Positions 18,224 to 27,380 of a stretch of DNA of 64,000 nucleotides are shown here, in pieces (the first letter of the stretch is position 1; each line of letters opens with the position of its first letter). The position numbers and the translations under genes are program-made. The notes beneath the pieces are model-generated. The model did no database searches. It had not been told where the DNA came from and saw only the letters and a program-made list of their open reading frames with translations. This DNA comes from Acutalibacter muris (lineage in GTDB: Bacteria; Bacillota; Clostridia; Oscillospirales; Acutalibacteraceae): the NCBI RefSeq assembly GCF_002201475.1, contig NZ_CP021422.1, forward strand, positions 3,348,001 to 3,412,000, given 5' to 3'.

Positions 18224-19943
18224 ACGACTGATGAAACGTTTCGCCCTCTCCCGGGAGGGCGCGAAGGGGCTGGTAAAAGCTACCGCCGCCTGCGCCGTGG
18301 CTGACTTGGCACTGATGTTCCCGGTGGGGCTGCTGTATATGCTGGTGAGCAGTTTTCTGAACCATAATCAGCCTCAATATATGCTTTACGTTCTGGGGAT
18401 TGCCGGGGCTCTGGTGCTGGTCTGGCTCACCGAGTTCTGGAAATACAACGCCACCTACTTCTCTACTTACCGGGAATCCGGGGCCTGCCGCCTCCGGCTG
18501 GCGGAGAAGCTGCGGCAGCTTCCGCTCTCTTTCTTCGGAAAGAAAGACCTGTCCGACCTGACAAACACCATTATGGGGGATGTGCAGGTAACGGAGCAGA
18601 TGTTCTCACACTATGTGCCACAGTTCTACGGTTCGGTGATTTCCACCTGCCTGGTGGCCGTCAGCCTGCTGTTCTACGACTGGCAGATGGCCCTTGCGGC
18701 CCTTTGGGTACTGCCGGTGGCGCTGGTAATTGTAGGTTTCTCCAAGAAAGCGCAAAACCATTTTACACGCAAGCAGACCGCCGCAAACCTTGCCGTGGCA
18801 GAGGGAGTGCAGGAGTGCTTGGAAACCCTCCGCGACTTGAAAAGCTGTAAAGCCGAGGGAAAATACCTGGACGGCCTGGGCCGGAAAATCGACGTACTGG
18901 AGGTACGGCACATCAAAAGCGAATTGGGTTCGGCCATGTTTGTGGTCCCGGCACAAATGATTCTCAAGCTGGGAATCGTCTCGGTGGCGCTGGTAGGCAG
19001 TATGCGCCTGATGAGCGGCGAGCTGTCCCTGGTGACCTTCTTCCTGTTCCTGCTGGTGGTCTCCCGCATTTATGAGCCCATGAATTTCTCCCTGCAAAAT
19101 CTGGCGGCTATGAACTCCCTGCAAGTGAACATCGACCGCATGAACGAGATCAACGAAACTCCCTCTCAGAGCGGCGAAGCGGCCTTTGTCCCCAAAGGCT
19201 ATGACATCAAATTTGACCACGTGGGTTTTGCTTACAACACTGGCGAGACAGTGCTGAAAGACGTCTCCTTTACCGCCAGGCAGGGCGAGGTCACGGCCCT
19301 GATCGGCCCCTCCGGGGGCGGCAAGTCCACCGCCGCAAAGCTGGCGGCGCGGTTTTGGGATATTGACCGGGGCAAGATCACCGTCGGCGGTGTGGATGTG
19401 AGCCGGGTTGACCCCGAAAAGCTCCTGACCGCCTACTCCATCGTGTTCCAGGACGTGACCCTGTTCAACAACACGATCCTGGAGAATATCCGCATTGGCC
19501 GGAAGGACGCAACAGACGCGGAGGTCATGCGGGCGGCACAGGAGGCTATGTGCGAGGACTTTATTGCCAAGCTCCCCCAAGGGTATCAGACCATGATTGG
19601 GGAAAACGGCTCCAGTCTCTCCGGGGGCGAACGGCAGCGCATTTCCATCGCCCGGGCGCTTTTGAAGGACGCGCCCATCATCCTGCTGGATGAGGCTACC
19701 GCCTCCCTGGACGCGGAGAACGAGACGGAGATCCAGCAGGCTATCTCCCGGCTGGTGGAGCGAAAGACGGTGCTGATCATTGCCCATCGCATGAGGACGG
19801 TGGAGAACGCCGATAAGATCGTGGTGCTGTCCGGCGGCACGGTGGCTGAGATGGGGAGCCCGGAGGAGCTGATGAAGAAGAACGGGGCTTTTGCCCGGAT
19901 GGTGAAGCTGCAAACGGAGAGTCAGAATTGGACGCTGGAATAG
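18216..19943 (+). CDS. ABC exporter-type ATPase/permease, subunit 2
   Basis: 575 residues. ATG at 18216 lies inside the end of subunit 1. Membrane domain to about residue 320, then Walker A GPSGGGKSTA, signature LSGGERQR, Walker B IILLDEATASLDAEN and switch His IIAHRMRT. Both ATP sites of the pair look complete, unlike the degenerate pair at 35-39 kb. A hairpin follows at 19996-20019. Confidence 0.85.
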   Translation: MVERLMKRFALSREGAKGLVKATAACAVADLALMFPVGLLYMLVSSFLNHNQPQYMLYVLGIAGALVLVWLTEFWKYNATYFSTYRESGACRLRLAEKLRQLPLSFFGKKDLSDLTNTIMGDVQVTEQMFSHYVPQFYGSVISTCLVAVSLLFYDWQMALAALWVLPVALVIVGFSKKAQNHFTRKQTAANLAVAEGVQECLETLRDLKSCKAEGKYLDGLGRKIDVLEVRHIKSELGSAMFVVPAQMILKLGIVSVALVGSMRLMSGELSLVTFFLFLLVVSRIYEPMNFSLQNLAAMNSLQVNIDRMNEINETPSQSGEAAFVPKGYDIKFDHVGFAYNTGETVLKDVSFTARQGEVTALIGPSGGGKSTAAKLAARFWDIDRGKITVGGVDVSRVDPEKLLTAYSIVFQDVTLFNNTILENIRIGRKDATDAEVMRAAQEAMCEDFIAKLPQGYQTMIGENGSSLSGGERQRISIARALLKDAPIILLDEATASLDAENETEIQQAISRLVERKTVLIIAHRMRTVENADKIVVLSGGTVAEMGSPEELMKKNGAFARMVKLQTESQNWTLE

Positions 19944-19991
19944 AAAAATTGTCATTGACAAAAATTGTTCGGCATAGTAAAATATAAGTGA

Positions 19992-20050
19992 GTTAGCGCA
20001 CGCTAATTGGCGTGCGCTATTTCTTGAACTCCATGTTAGCGACGGCTAAC
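19992..20050. promoter_or_regulatory. Terminator hairpin and two GTTAG-N6-CTAAY boxes
   Basis: GTTAG CGCACG CTAAT (19992-20007) partly overlaps a 9-bp hairpin AGCGCACGC/GCGTGCGCT followed by ATTTCTTG, which can end the ABC transcript. A second box, GTTAG CGACGG CTAAC (20035-20050, extendable to TGTTAGC/GCTAACA), stands 27 bases before the next start. Confidence 0.6.
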
Positions 20051-20076
20051 AAACTTGAGAGAATATGAGGGGAAGC

Positions 20077-21045
20077 ATGAAAATCTTGATCTATGGGGCC
20101 GGGGTCATAGGCAGCTATCTGACCCATGTACTGTGCGCGGCGGGAAATGATGTGACTCTGCTGGCCCGTGGAGGCTGGCGGGAGACACTGGAGCAAAGCG
20201 GCCTGACCATTTACCATCACCTGCAAAAGAAGGTTACCCGCGACCGTCCCCGCGTAATTGGAGCGCTGGACAGAGAACACTACGACTTGGTTTTCGTCGT
20301 CATGCAGTATCAGCAGATGGCGGCGGTCCTGGACGATTTGGGCCGGGTGGACAGTTCTATCGTGGTGCTGGTGGGCAATAATATGTCCGCCGGAGAGATG
20401 GAGCGGCATATCCGAAATTGTTCCGCCGCGCCTCAGAGAGTGCTGTTTGGATTTCAGGGCACCGGCGGACGGCGGGAGGCGGAACGAGTGGTCTGTGTTC
20501 GGTTCGGGGAGGCGGGAATGACGGTGGGCGGACTGCATAAAGAGCTGTCCCTGGTGGAAAAGCGGAGGCTCAGGTCGGCGTTTGCCGGGACGAAATACAG
20601 GCTCACCTGGGCCGCGGACATGGACGCCTGGTACAAGTGCCATCTGGCTTTCATCCTGCCCATCGTCTACTTAAGCTATGCCTTGAACTGTAATTTGAAG
20701 CGGGCCACAGAGCGGCAGATCAAAACAGGGCTTCGGGCAGTCCGGGAGGGGTATGAACTGCTGAAAGCTTTGGGGTACCCCATTTTGCCGGAGAACACAA
20801 TAGAGAAGCTCTACGGTTTCCAAGGGGGGCTTTCCTATGCCGTGCTACAGATCATGGCCAAGACAGCTATTGGGGAACTGGCTGCTACTGATCACTGCCG
20901 CAGCGCGGTCGCGGAGCTGGAGGCGCTGGAGAAAGCCTTTGCCGCTTTGCGGGAGCAGCGGCCGGACTTTCCCATGCCAAACTGGGACGCCCTGCGAAAG
21001 GCTATGCCCGATTGGCAAGCGCTTTACCTCTCATATGGAAAATAG
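20077..21045 (+). CDS. Ketopantoate reductase (PanE/ApbA)-like NADP-dependent dehydrogenase
   Basis: 322 residues; ATG at 20077 follows GAGGGGAAGC. The Rossmann motif ILIYGAGVIGSYL is at the N-terminus, then VTLLARG, LVFVVMQYQQ and VLVGNNMSAGE. The C-terminal domain keeps the helical ApbA_C build with the conserved Lys-bearing stretch WYKCHLAFILP. Family members reduce 2-dehydropantoate, but many ApbA-like proteins act on other 2-keto acids. Its place in a metal/efflux cluster behind the GTTAG box does not suggest pantothenate synthesis. Substrate unknown. Confidence 0.75.
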   Translation: MKILIYGAGVIGSYLTHVLCAAGNDVTLLARGGWRETLEQSGLTIYHHLQKKVTRDRPRVIGALDREHYDLVFVVMQYQQMAAVLDDLGRVDSSIVVLVGNNMSAGEMERHIRNCSAAPQRVLFGFQGTGGRREAERVVCVRFGEAGMTVGGLHKELSLVEKRRLRSAFAGTKYRLTWAADMDAWYKCHLAFILPIVYLSYALNCNLKRATERQIKTGLRAVREGYELLKALGYPILPENTIEKLYGFQGGLSYAVLQIMAKTAIGELAATDHCRSAVAELEALEKAFAALREQRPDFPMPNWDALRKAMPDWQALYLSYGK

Positions 21046-21049
21046 GAAG

Positions 21050-21380
21050 GGTAATCACGAAATACACTTATTGTGAAGGGTTGATGTGGCATATCCTCGC
21101 CCCGGCCTCTCTCAGTAGTTTGCAGGGCTGGGACGCTCCTGCGCTGAAAAGGAGAGCCAAGACGATTTACCGTCAGATGGTGAAACGCACACCCAGTATC
21201 GGCGGGCTGACCGGTAATTCCCTCCACGTCTGCCTTGTGGCGGGGATGATCTGGCTGTCCATCTATGAAGCGGCGGAGGGCGCAATGGGAAATGGGTGTT
21301 TTACTAGGTCATGCGCACCTTTCACATGGGCTTCATGCTCCACAGTGAATCTTTCACGCCCGAAGGTTAGCATAAACTAA
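21050..21380 (+). pseudogene. Fragment resembling an ATC-hydrolase-like protein
   Basis: The frame reads YCEGLMWHILAPASLSSLQG, KTIYRQMVKRTPSIGGLTGN and LVAGMIWLSIYEAAEGAMG, which resembles the L-2-amino-thiazoline-4-carboxylate hydrolase-like family of Clostridia. No good start exists, and after EGAMG the family sequence seems to continue in another frame (VMRTFHMGFML). Family call is tentative; it is broken in any case. Confidence 0.35.
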
Positions 21381-21381
21381 C
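21366..21381. promoter_or_regulatory. GTTAG-N6-CTAAC box before the MATE gene
   Basis: GTTAG CATAAA CTAAC, ending five bases before the AAGGAGG of the MATE gene. Confidence 0.6.
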
Positions 21382-21396
21382 AAAAAGGAGGCCAAC

Positions 21397-22581
21397 ATGA
21401 AAAAGAGGGCCAGCGCCATTGATTTCACCACCGGCTCTATCTGGAAATTGCCTCTGCTGTATTTTCTGCCCGTCCTGGCAGGTGGGCTTTTTCAGCAGCT
21501 TTACGCCACGGTGGACGCTGTGATATTGGGGCAGTTCGCTATGGCAGGAGGACTGGTGCTGTCGGCGGTATGCGTGGCGGCAGCGCCTTTGGGCTTGCGC
21601 CTGATGAGCGTACCGAACGACGTGTATCCTTTGGCGCTGGGGTATGTACAGATTTATTTTGCCGGGCTGGCCGTATCCATGGTCTACAATATCTGCGCCG
21701 GAATTTTGCGGGCGGTGGGGGATTCCCGGACACCGTTCTGCATTTTGGCAGTCTCCGGCGCGGCGAATGTGGGCCTTGACCTGTTGTTCGTGGCGGCATG
21801 GGGCATGAGCGCTCCCGGCGCGGCTTTGGCCACAGTCCTGGCCCAGGGGCTGAGCGCGGCACTGGCGCTGGTGGTATTGGTAAGGCGGCAGGCGGCTTAC
21901 CGGCTGTCCCTCGGGCGGCTCCGCTTTGACAGGGCAGTGCTGGGGAAAATATTCACCATCGGTCTGCCTATGGCTTTGCAGTCCGTGTTGTACCCCATCT
22001 CCAACATGACCGTGCAGGCAGCGGTGAACCAGACCGGCACGGATAATATCGTAGCCTGGGCCCTGTGCGGCAAGCTGGATTTTCTCATCTGGCTGGCGGC
22101 GGACTCCTTCGCGGCGGCGGTCGCCACCTTTGTGGCGCAAAATTACGGCGCAGGCCAGGGAGAGCGCTGCCAGAAGGGAGTGCGGATCGGCCTTGGCATG
22201 ACCCTCGCTGTCATTATTTTTATCAGCGCTATCTTATTTTTGTGGAGCGAGCCGCTGGGCCACCTTATTCTCAACCCGGCGGACGCGCCCATTGCCGGCG
22301 TCACCGGCAGGCTTATGAGGCTGATGGCCCCGCTCTACTTCCTATATGTGTTCGGCGAGGTCTTTGCCGGGGCGATTCGGGGACAGGGGGAGAGCCTGCG
22401 GCCCATGGTGATCACTCTGCTTGGCACCTGCGCTACCCGTGTCCTGTGGATATGGCTTGTGCCGCACAATCACCAACTGCTGGCAATCTTGGCAGTCTAC
22501 CCGGTTTCCTGGGCGGTCACATCACTGGCTTTTACAATCTATTATCATCTGTTCCGCGACCATACCAAGGTACGCACCTAA
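21397..22581 (+). CDS. MATE-family efflux protein with an internal in-frame deletion
   Basis: 394 residues against about 450 usual. ATG after AAGGAGGCCAAC. Starts normally (IWKLPLLYFLPVLAGGLFQQ, LYATVDAVILGQF) but jumps from GQF to AMAGGLVLSAVCVAAAP; the conserved stretch of roughly 55 residues (GxxALAAVG through the second and third membrane segments) is absent. The rest follows the family (NICAGILRAVGDSRTP, IGLPMALQSVLYPISN, AIRGQGESLRPM). Loss of two membrane segments in one half should spoil symmetry and transport, so it may be non-functional although still open. Confidence 0.75.
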   Translation: MKKRASAIDFTTGSIWKLPLLYFLPVLAGGLFQQLYATVDAVILGQFAMAGGLVLSAVCVAAAPLGLRLMSVPNDVYPLALGYVQIYFAGLAVSMVYNICAGILRAVGDSRTPFCILAVSGAANVGLDLLFVAAWGMSAPGAALATVLAQGLSAALALVVLVRRQAAYRLSLGRLRFDRAVLGKIFTIGLPMALQSVLYPISNMTVQAAVNQTGTDNIVAWALCGKLDFLIWLAADSFAAAVATFVAQNYGAGQGERCQKGVRIGLGMTLAVIIFISAILFLWSEPLGHLILNPADAPIAGVTGRLMRLMAPLYFLYVFGEVFAGAIRGQGESLRPMVITLLGTCATRVLWIWLVPHNHQLLAILAVYPVSWAVTSLAFTIYYHLFRDHTKVRT

Positions 22582-22594
22582 AGGGAGGACAATT

Positions 22595-22957
22595 ATGGTA
22601 TTATACGCGTCCGGCGAGGACTATCTGGAGGCAATTTTGGTTTTGCAGCGTAAAATGGGCGCGGTGCGCTCAGTTGATCTGGCCCGACACATGAATTTTA
22701 GCAAACCCAGCATTAGCAACGCGGTAGGGCTGCTGAAAAAGGGCGGGTTCTTGGAGGTTGACGGAAACGGTTCCCTGCTCTTGACCGGCCTGGGCCGGGA
22801 GGTGGCAGAGCAGATTTATGAGCGGCACCAGTTTTTCACCCGCCAGCTTATCGCCGCCGGGGTGGATGAGAAGCTGGCTGAGGAGGATGCCTGCAAGATC
22901 GAGCACGCCATCAGCGAGGAGAGCTTTCGAAAGTGGAAGGCGGAGTTGGAGGGATAA
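22595..22957 (+). CDS. DtxR/MntR-family metal-dependent regulator
   Basis: 120 residues; ATG at 22595 after GGAGGACAATT. SGEDYLEAILVLQRKMGAVR, then SVDLARHMNFSKPSISNAVG, is the winged-helix of the family. The metal and dimer domain keeps ERHQFFTRQLIAAGV and the EEDACKIEHAIS motif with Glu, Cys and His ligands. At this size it lacks the SH3-like domain, as MntR does. It closes the cluster carrying the GTTAG-N6-CTAAY boxes, whose arms resemble DtxR/IdeR half-sites, so it is the first candidate to bind them. A paralogue is at 42919-43287. Confidence 0.85.
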   Translation: MVLYASGEDYLEAILVLQRKMGAVRSVDLARHMNFSKPSISNAVGLLKKGGFLEVDGNGSLLLTGLGREVAEQIYERHQFFTRQLIAAGVDEKLAEEDACKIEHAISEESFRKWKAELEG

Positions 22958-22961
22958 AAAG

Positions 22962-22998
22962 AGACTGTACAAGCAAGTCGTTTTCGCTTGTACAGTCT
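22962..22998. terminator. Intrinsic terminator after the DtxR-type gene
   Basis: Arms AGACTGTACAAGC / GCTTGTACAGTCT (13 bp, perfect) followed by TATCTTCTTTT on the plus strand; lies between converging units. Confidence 0.85.
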
Positions 22999-23015
22999 TA
23001 TCTTCTTTTGGAACC

Positions 23016-23265
23016 TTATCCGGCCCGCACCAGGGCAGTATTCATATGGTACCTGCCTTTTGGCACAACATAAGGCGTGCAGGAGACAGGATCTTCCATT
23101 ACCACGCAGTCCAGCCCGTAGACTTCTTTTATTAACTCCGGGGTGAGAATATCCGCAGGCTCTCCCTGGGCCAGCAGTTTCCCCTTGCGCATGGCAAAAA
23201 GCCAGTCGGCGTAGCGGGCAGAGAGATTGATATCGTGGAGTACCATGCCGATTGTGGTACCCTTA
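23016..23265 (-). pseudogene. C-terminal fragment of a siderophore ABC-transporter ATPase (FecE/FepC-like)
   Basis: Reads GMVLHDINLSARYADWLFAM then RKGKLLAQGEPADILTPELI and KEVYGLDCVVMEDP: the switch-His region and C-terminal tail of FepC/FecE-type ATPases. Walker A, signature and Walker B are missing. Upstream, at about 23266, the sequence switches abruptly to the antisense of a surface-protein gene. It fits the iron theme of the preceding cluster but cannot function. Confidence 0.8.
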
Positions 23266-24915
23266 GAGTATGAGGCTGCTTCTAATCCCAACGCGGCGCT
23301 AATCCGCGCTATCCTGGAGAAGATGAGAGTCGACCCTAACGGCGCCCCCCTGCACGACACAAGGAATGAATCTGATGACGAGACAATAAAAGGGAACGCT
23401 ATTGCTGACGATGCGCTGTACACCGAAGGCACTTACACTGTAACTGCCACAGCCTCTGACCTTGCGACATACGGCGATATCAATGTAGAGGTCGCGGCCA
23501 AGAACCTCATGGGCCACCAGAACGCCGATGCCCCTGAGACCATGGGCTACTGGGTCGGCGTGAAGTTCCCTGCTGTTGTGGATGGCTGGACCATCACCAA
23601 GTATAAGAGGGATGAGGAGACCGAAAGAAATATTACAGCCGAAGACTTTGATGGCGAGGAAGGTGCGAAGACTCTTAACGGCTACTACAATGTGGGCGAT
23701 ACCGCGGTGGCAAACCCCCGCCAGCGTCCTGTTGTGGTGACCTATACTAAGGGTGAACAATCTGTAGCGGTCAAGTTCAATGTTGACCTGGAAGGCGTGG
23801 AGATCGTGGTGCCCGCCGCAACGCCCAAAGATGATGGCTCACTGAGCGAGGAGACCACAAAGGAGCTCGTCGCCGCTATCAACGCCGCGGCTACCGGCAG
23901 CAGCACGAACCACGAGGACACCGGCGAAGCAAGTAAAGACGTTCCCACCGTCAGCGTCGGGACCATCGCCAATGGCACCGTTACTATCGACAAGACAATC
24001 GTTGAGGCGCTTACGAATGCAGCTAACGACAGTGAGAAAAACAATGTCGACCTGAAGATCGTCGGCCAGGGCGGCGCGGAGGCTACGATTCCCGCGACTA
24101 CGGCAAAGGCTCTTGATGCTGCGAAGGATCTGAAGCCCACCGTTAAGGCCGAGACTACCTCGGACGCAAATGTTAACACCGAGAACCTAACAGCTGATGA
24201 GGCCACTAAAGCTATTGTAACCCACGCTCTCGAATCCCTGGGCACTGATGGCAAGTACGTTGTGACCGTCACCATGGAGCAGGAGAGCAAGCTGTTTACA
24301 GCCCCTGCTAGTTGCGAAATTATCGTGAAGGTGCCGGTTCCCAGCTCCGACTACGATACCGTGATCCACATCGGCGACGACGGCAAAGTAACAAAGGAGC
24401 CTGCCGAAAAGGGCGGCGATGCGGAGAACGGCTACTTCCTGACAGTCACGCTGAATCATCTGTCCCAGGTATTTGGCGCTAAGAGCAGTGAAGTGAGTGA
24501 TATTCCTGTCGACCCGGGCGAGCTGGGCGCGGCCGCGATGCCAAAGGTCACATACACCAAACTCGCTGATATGACCGGAGCAGTTACCGGCGTTAATGGT
24601 ACTATCAATCAGAATGACGTTTATAACGAGTCCGGCGTGCTGGTGGTCAAGAACACAAGCGAAGCAACACAGAGATATATTATTTCTGTCGGCCCGAAGG
24701 CCACGGCAAATAGCTTCAATATTGCCTATGTTGTAAAGCTCGAAAAGGACGAACAGTATGTTCTCCAGTGCCAGCAGACCCTTGCTGTCAAGGTTGTTGG
24801 CGTTGGTATGACCACAAATCTGAACGAGAAGTTCAAAATGGAGGACTTTGATATCGATGACTGGGTTAATGTAACGGAGGCAGAGAACAGCTATACGGGC
24901 GTTACCGCTGACTAA
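23266..24915 (+). pseudogene. Surface/S-layer-type protein lacking its 5' end
   Basis: The open frame extends to 24915 with about 550 residues of secreted-type, Lys/Asp/Thr/Val-rich beta domains (for example GTYTVTATASDLATYGDINV and SVGTIANGTVTIDKTIVEAL). No signal peptide, SLH domain or ribosome site precedes it: the frame begins inside the ATPase fragment at 23227 and true sequence starts near 23266. So the 5' part was lost in the rearrangement. Low Cys, no catalytic motif. The SLH gene follows 17 bases later and was probably its operon partner. Confidence 0.6.
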
Positions 24916-24932
24916 AAAGGAGGAATATAGTC

Positions 24933-25922
24933 ATGAAAAAAAGAGTGATTGCCTTCCTTCTCACACTCGTTATGTGTGTGAGCCTGGCGGTTCCTGCCGG
25001 TGCAAAGATACAAGAGGGCACATTGGACGGAGATGGACTGCATGTGGGTGACACCACTCCTGTACCCACGCCGCCCCCTTACGTTCCCCCGGTGGTTCCC
25101 CCCACCACCTACAAAGTCAACACCCCCGCGGACGTTGAGGGCGGCAGGATAACCGTCAGCCCCACCAGCGCCGCCAGCGGCTCAACCGTGACGATTACCG
25201 TCACACCCGACGAGGGCTATGAGATAGAGGACTTGACCGTCACCGATGCTAACGGCAAGACTGTGACTACAACTGACGTTGGGAACGGGAAGTACACCTT
25301 CACCATGCCCGGCAGTTCCGTAACCGTCGGCGCCACCTTCAAGAAGGTCGACGACACCCCGGAGCCGCCCACTCCTCCGGTGTGGGAGAACCCCTTTAAA
25401 GACGTTAAAGAGAGCGACTGGTTCTTCGACGCGGTGAAGTATGTCAACCAGAATGGCCTGATGGTCGGCGACAAGAACGGCCGGTTCAACCCCCGCAGCA
25501 ACCTGACCCGTGCGGAGTTTGCCCAGATCCTCTACAAGAAGGAAGGCAGCCCCAGCGTCACCTGGACCGCCAAGTTCCCCGATGTTAAGGAGAGCGACTG
25601 GTTCGCCAAGCAGATAATCTGGGCGACGAACGAGGGCATCCTGGCCGGTTATGCCAACGGCAAGGCCGGTCCCAACGACCACATCACCCGCGAGCAGCTG
25701 GTGAGCCTGCTGTGGCGCTATGAGGGCAGGCCCGCTCCCACCATGACCACGCTGAACTTCCCTGACGCTAACAAAGTTAGCAGCTACGCCAAGGAGGCCC
25801 TGCTCTGGGCTGTTGAGAAGGACATCATAAGCGGCCGGACCAACGGCGAGCTTGACCCCAAGGGCAATGCTTCAAGGGGCGAGGCCGCGCAGATGCTGAT
25901 GAAATATTACAGCATGAAGTAA
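24933..25922 (+). CDS. SLH-domain cell-surface protein
   Basis: 329 residues; ATG after AAAGGAGGAATATAGTC. Signal peptide KKRVIAFLLTLVMCVSLAVP with an AGA cleavage site, then a proline-rich linker (PTPPPYVPPVVPP) and a bacterial-repeat (InlB-B/BACON-like) domain GYEIEDLTVTDANGKTVTT. Three SLH repeats follow from about residue 150: FKDVKESDWFFDAVKYV, FPDVKESDWFAKQIIWA and FPDANKVSSYAKEALLWA. SLH repeats bind secondary cell-wall polymers, so the protein coats or anchors at the wall. Terminator follows at 25959. Confidence 0.9.
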   Translation: MKKRVIAFLLTLVMCVSLAVPAGAKIQEGTLDGDGLHVGDTTPVPTPPPYVPPVVPPTTYKVNTPADVEGGRITVSPTSAASGSTVTITVTPDEGYEIEDLTVTDANGKTVTTTDVGNGKYTFTMPGSSVTVGATFKKVDDTPEPPTPPVWENPFKDVKESDWFFDAVKYVNQNGLMVGDKNGRFNPRSNLTRAEFAQILYKKEGSPSVTWTAKFPDVKESDWFAKQIIWATNEGILAGYANGKAGPNDHITREQLVSLLWRYEGRPAPTMTTLNFPDANKVSSYAKEALLWAVEKDIISGRTNGELDPKGNASRGEAAQMLMKYYSMK

Positions 25923-25958
25923 TTCAGAGTACAAGAAGAAAGCTTCCACTATAAACGG

Positions 25959-25983
25959 AAAAGCCGCCCTTTGGGCGGCTTTT
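25959..25983. terminator. Bidirectional intrinsic terminator
   Basis: AAAAGCCGCCC-TTT-GGGCGGCTTTT between the SLH gene and the converging serine hydrolase gene. Confidence 0.9.
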
Positions 25984-25996
25984 CTGCTGTTCTATT

Positions 25997-26872
25997 CTAT
26001 AGCCGGCAGTAAATATGCTCGAACACCGCCGCCAGCAGCTTGTCCGCCTCCCGGCTCTCCGCGACAATAGTAACCACGGCGTTTTTATCTCGCATTAAAA
26101 TGGAAAACTGCCCGTACTTGCCGTCCGCCCTAAAGGAGCCGTGCTCGCCGCCCCAGAACAGGTAGCCGTATCCATGTCCGCCGTTCTCCGCCTGCTTGCT
26201 GGTGGACTCTCTAACCCAGCTCTCCGGCACAAGCTGCCTGCCCTGCCAATTCCCCTTTTGCAGGTACAGCAGCCCGAACTTGTGCAGCTCGTCCATGGTG
26301 AGGAAAAGCCCGCCCGCGCCGAAGGTGTTCCCCAGGGGGTCCGTCTCCCAGGTGGGCAGCCGGAGGCCCATGGGCTCAAAGAGCCGGGGCATGAGATAGT
26401 GTACCAGGTCGCAGCCCGCCCGGCGCTGGACCAGTATGCCCGCAAGGTAGGGCCCCACGTTGTTATAGACAAACTTCGTGCCGGGCTCATAGGAGAAGGG
26501 CTGGGCCAGGGCCAGCCTGACCCAGTTCTTTTCCGGGTAATAGGGCCGGTCCTCCCCCATGAGGAAAGCCTTCGGCTGGCCCAGGCACATGGTCAGAAGG
26601 TCCCGTACCGTGGCTTTTCTGAGGTTCTCCAAAACGGTTACGGGCAGCTCCTCCGAAAACGCGTCTACGAGCCGCTCCTCCAGAGAGAGCAGCCCCTCCT
26701 TTATGGCTATGCCCACCGCGGCGGAGGTAAAGCTCTTGCTGGCGGAGTAGATATTCCGGCGGCAGGCCCCCTCCCAGGTGTGGCGGGCGGTCTCCCGCCC
26801 GTTCTGGCTGACAACCACCCCCAAAGCCCGCAGGGGGGTAGCCGCTTCAATAAACGGAGCAAGCTCAAGCAT
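25997..26872 (-). CDS. Serine hydrolase of the beta-lactamase (class C/PBP-like) family
   Basis: 291 residues. SxxK motif in IYSASKSFTSAAVGIA (residues about 42-50), the second motif YNN in TKFVYNNVGPYLAG, and a third-motif-like GHGYGYLFWGG near the C-terminus. No signal peptide, so a cytoplasmic esterase or peptidase is more likely than a wall enzyme. It overlaps the upstream GNAT gene by 8 bases and is last in the aroA-aroC-pheA transcript. Confidence 0.8.
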   Translation of the reverse strand: MLELAPFIEAATPLRALGVVVSQNGRETARHTWEGACRRNIYSASKSFTSAAVGIAIKEGLLSLEERLVDAFSEELPVTVLENLRKATVRDLLTMCLGQPKAFLMGEDRPYYPEKNWVRLALAQPFSYEPGTKFVYNNVGPYLAGILVQRRAGCDLVHYLMPRLFEPMGLRLPTWETDPLGNTFGAGGLFLTMDELHKFGLLYLQKGNWQGRQLVPESWVRESTSKQAENGGHGYGYLFWGGEHGSFRADGKYGQFSILMRDKNAVVTIVAESREADKLLAAVFEHIYCRL

Positions 26873-27380
26873 TGCGGACTCTCCTTTCCATAACGTAATC
26901 GTCCATCACAAACCCGCCGCCGATGTCCGTCACAGTGCTCTCGACGGTCTCAAAGCCCCAGTGCTCGTATACCTCCTTGGCGTGGGTATTTCCCTTGTTC
27001 ACCGTCAGGCGTATGCGGGAAAGGCTGCGGCTGCGGGCCTCGTGCTCTATGAGCTTAAAGGCCGCCCGGGCGGCGCCTGTGCCCTTCATATGTGGGAGCA
27101 GATAGAGCTTGCTTAAAAACAGCTCGTCCCGTCCACCGTAACCCGGCGCAAAGCCGGTAAAGCCGCCGGGCTCGCCCTCGCCGTATATCATATAGTATAT
27201 ATAGCCCTCCTTGTCCATCTGCTCCCTGACCGCCGGCGGCGACAGGAACTTTTCCACCATATACTCCACCTGCTTCAGGCCCAGCAGCTCACTATAGGCC
27301 TGCTCCCAGGCCTCCTTTGCCAGACGGCAGAGGAGGCCTATCTCCTCCGGGGTATTAACCGGCTTTAGCTCTATGTTCAT
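26865..27380 (-). CDS. GNAT-family N-acetyltransferase
   Basis: 171 residues; ATG at 27380 abuts the pheA stop. The acetyl-CoA binding motif A is seen in LSKLYLLPHMKGTGAARAAF, followed by IRLTVNKGNTHAKEVYEHWG and FETV, the family's C-terminal beta-alpha. Substrate unknown. It is translationally linked to pheA upstream and the serine hydrolase downstream. Confidence 0.85.
   Translation of the reverse strand: MNIELKPVNTPEEIGLLCRLAKEAWEQAYSELLGLKQVEYMVEKFLSPPAVREQMDKEGYIYYMIYGEGEPGGFTGFAPGYGGRDELFLSKLYLLPHMKGTGAARAAFKLIEHEARSRSLSRIRLTVNKGNTHAKEVYEHWGFETVESTVTDIGGGFVMDDYVMERRVRNA

Noticed and set aside
23227..23300. Plus-strand ATG at 23227 as a true start of the surface protein
   Set aside because: The first dozen codons are antisense to conserved ATPase sequence, with no ribosome site or signal peptide.
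23270..23432. N-terminal part of the minus-strand ATPase frame
   Set aside because: It reads the opposite strand of the surface-protein gene and lacks Walker motifs.
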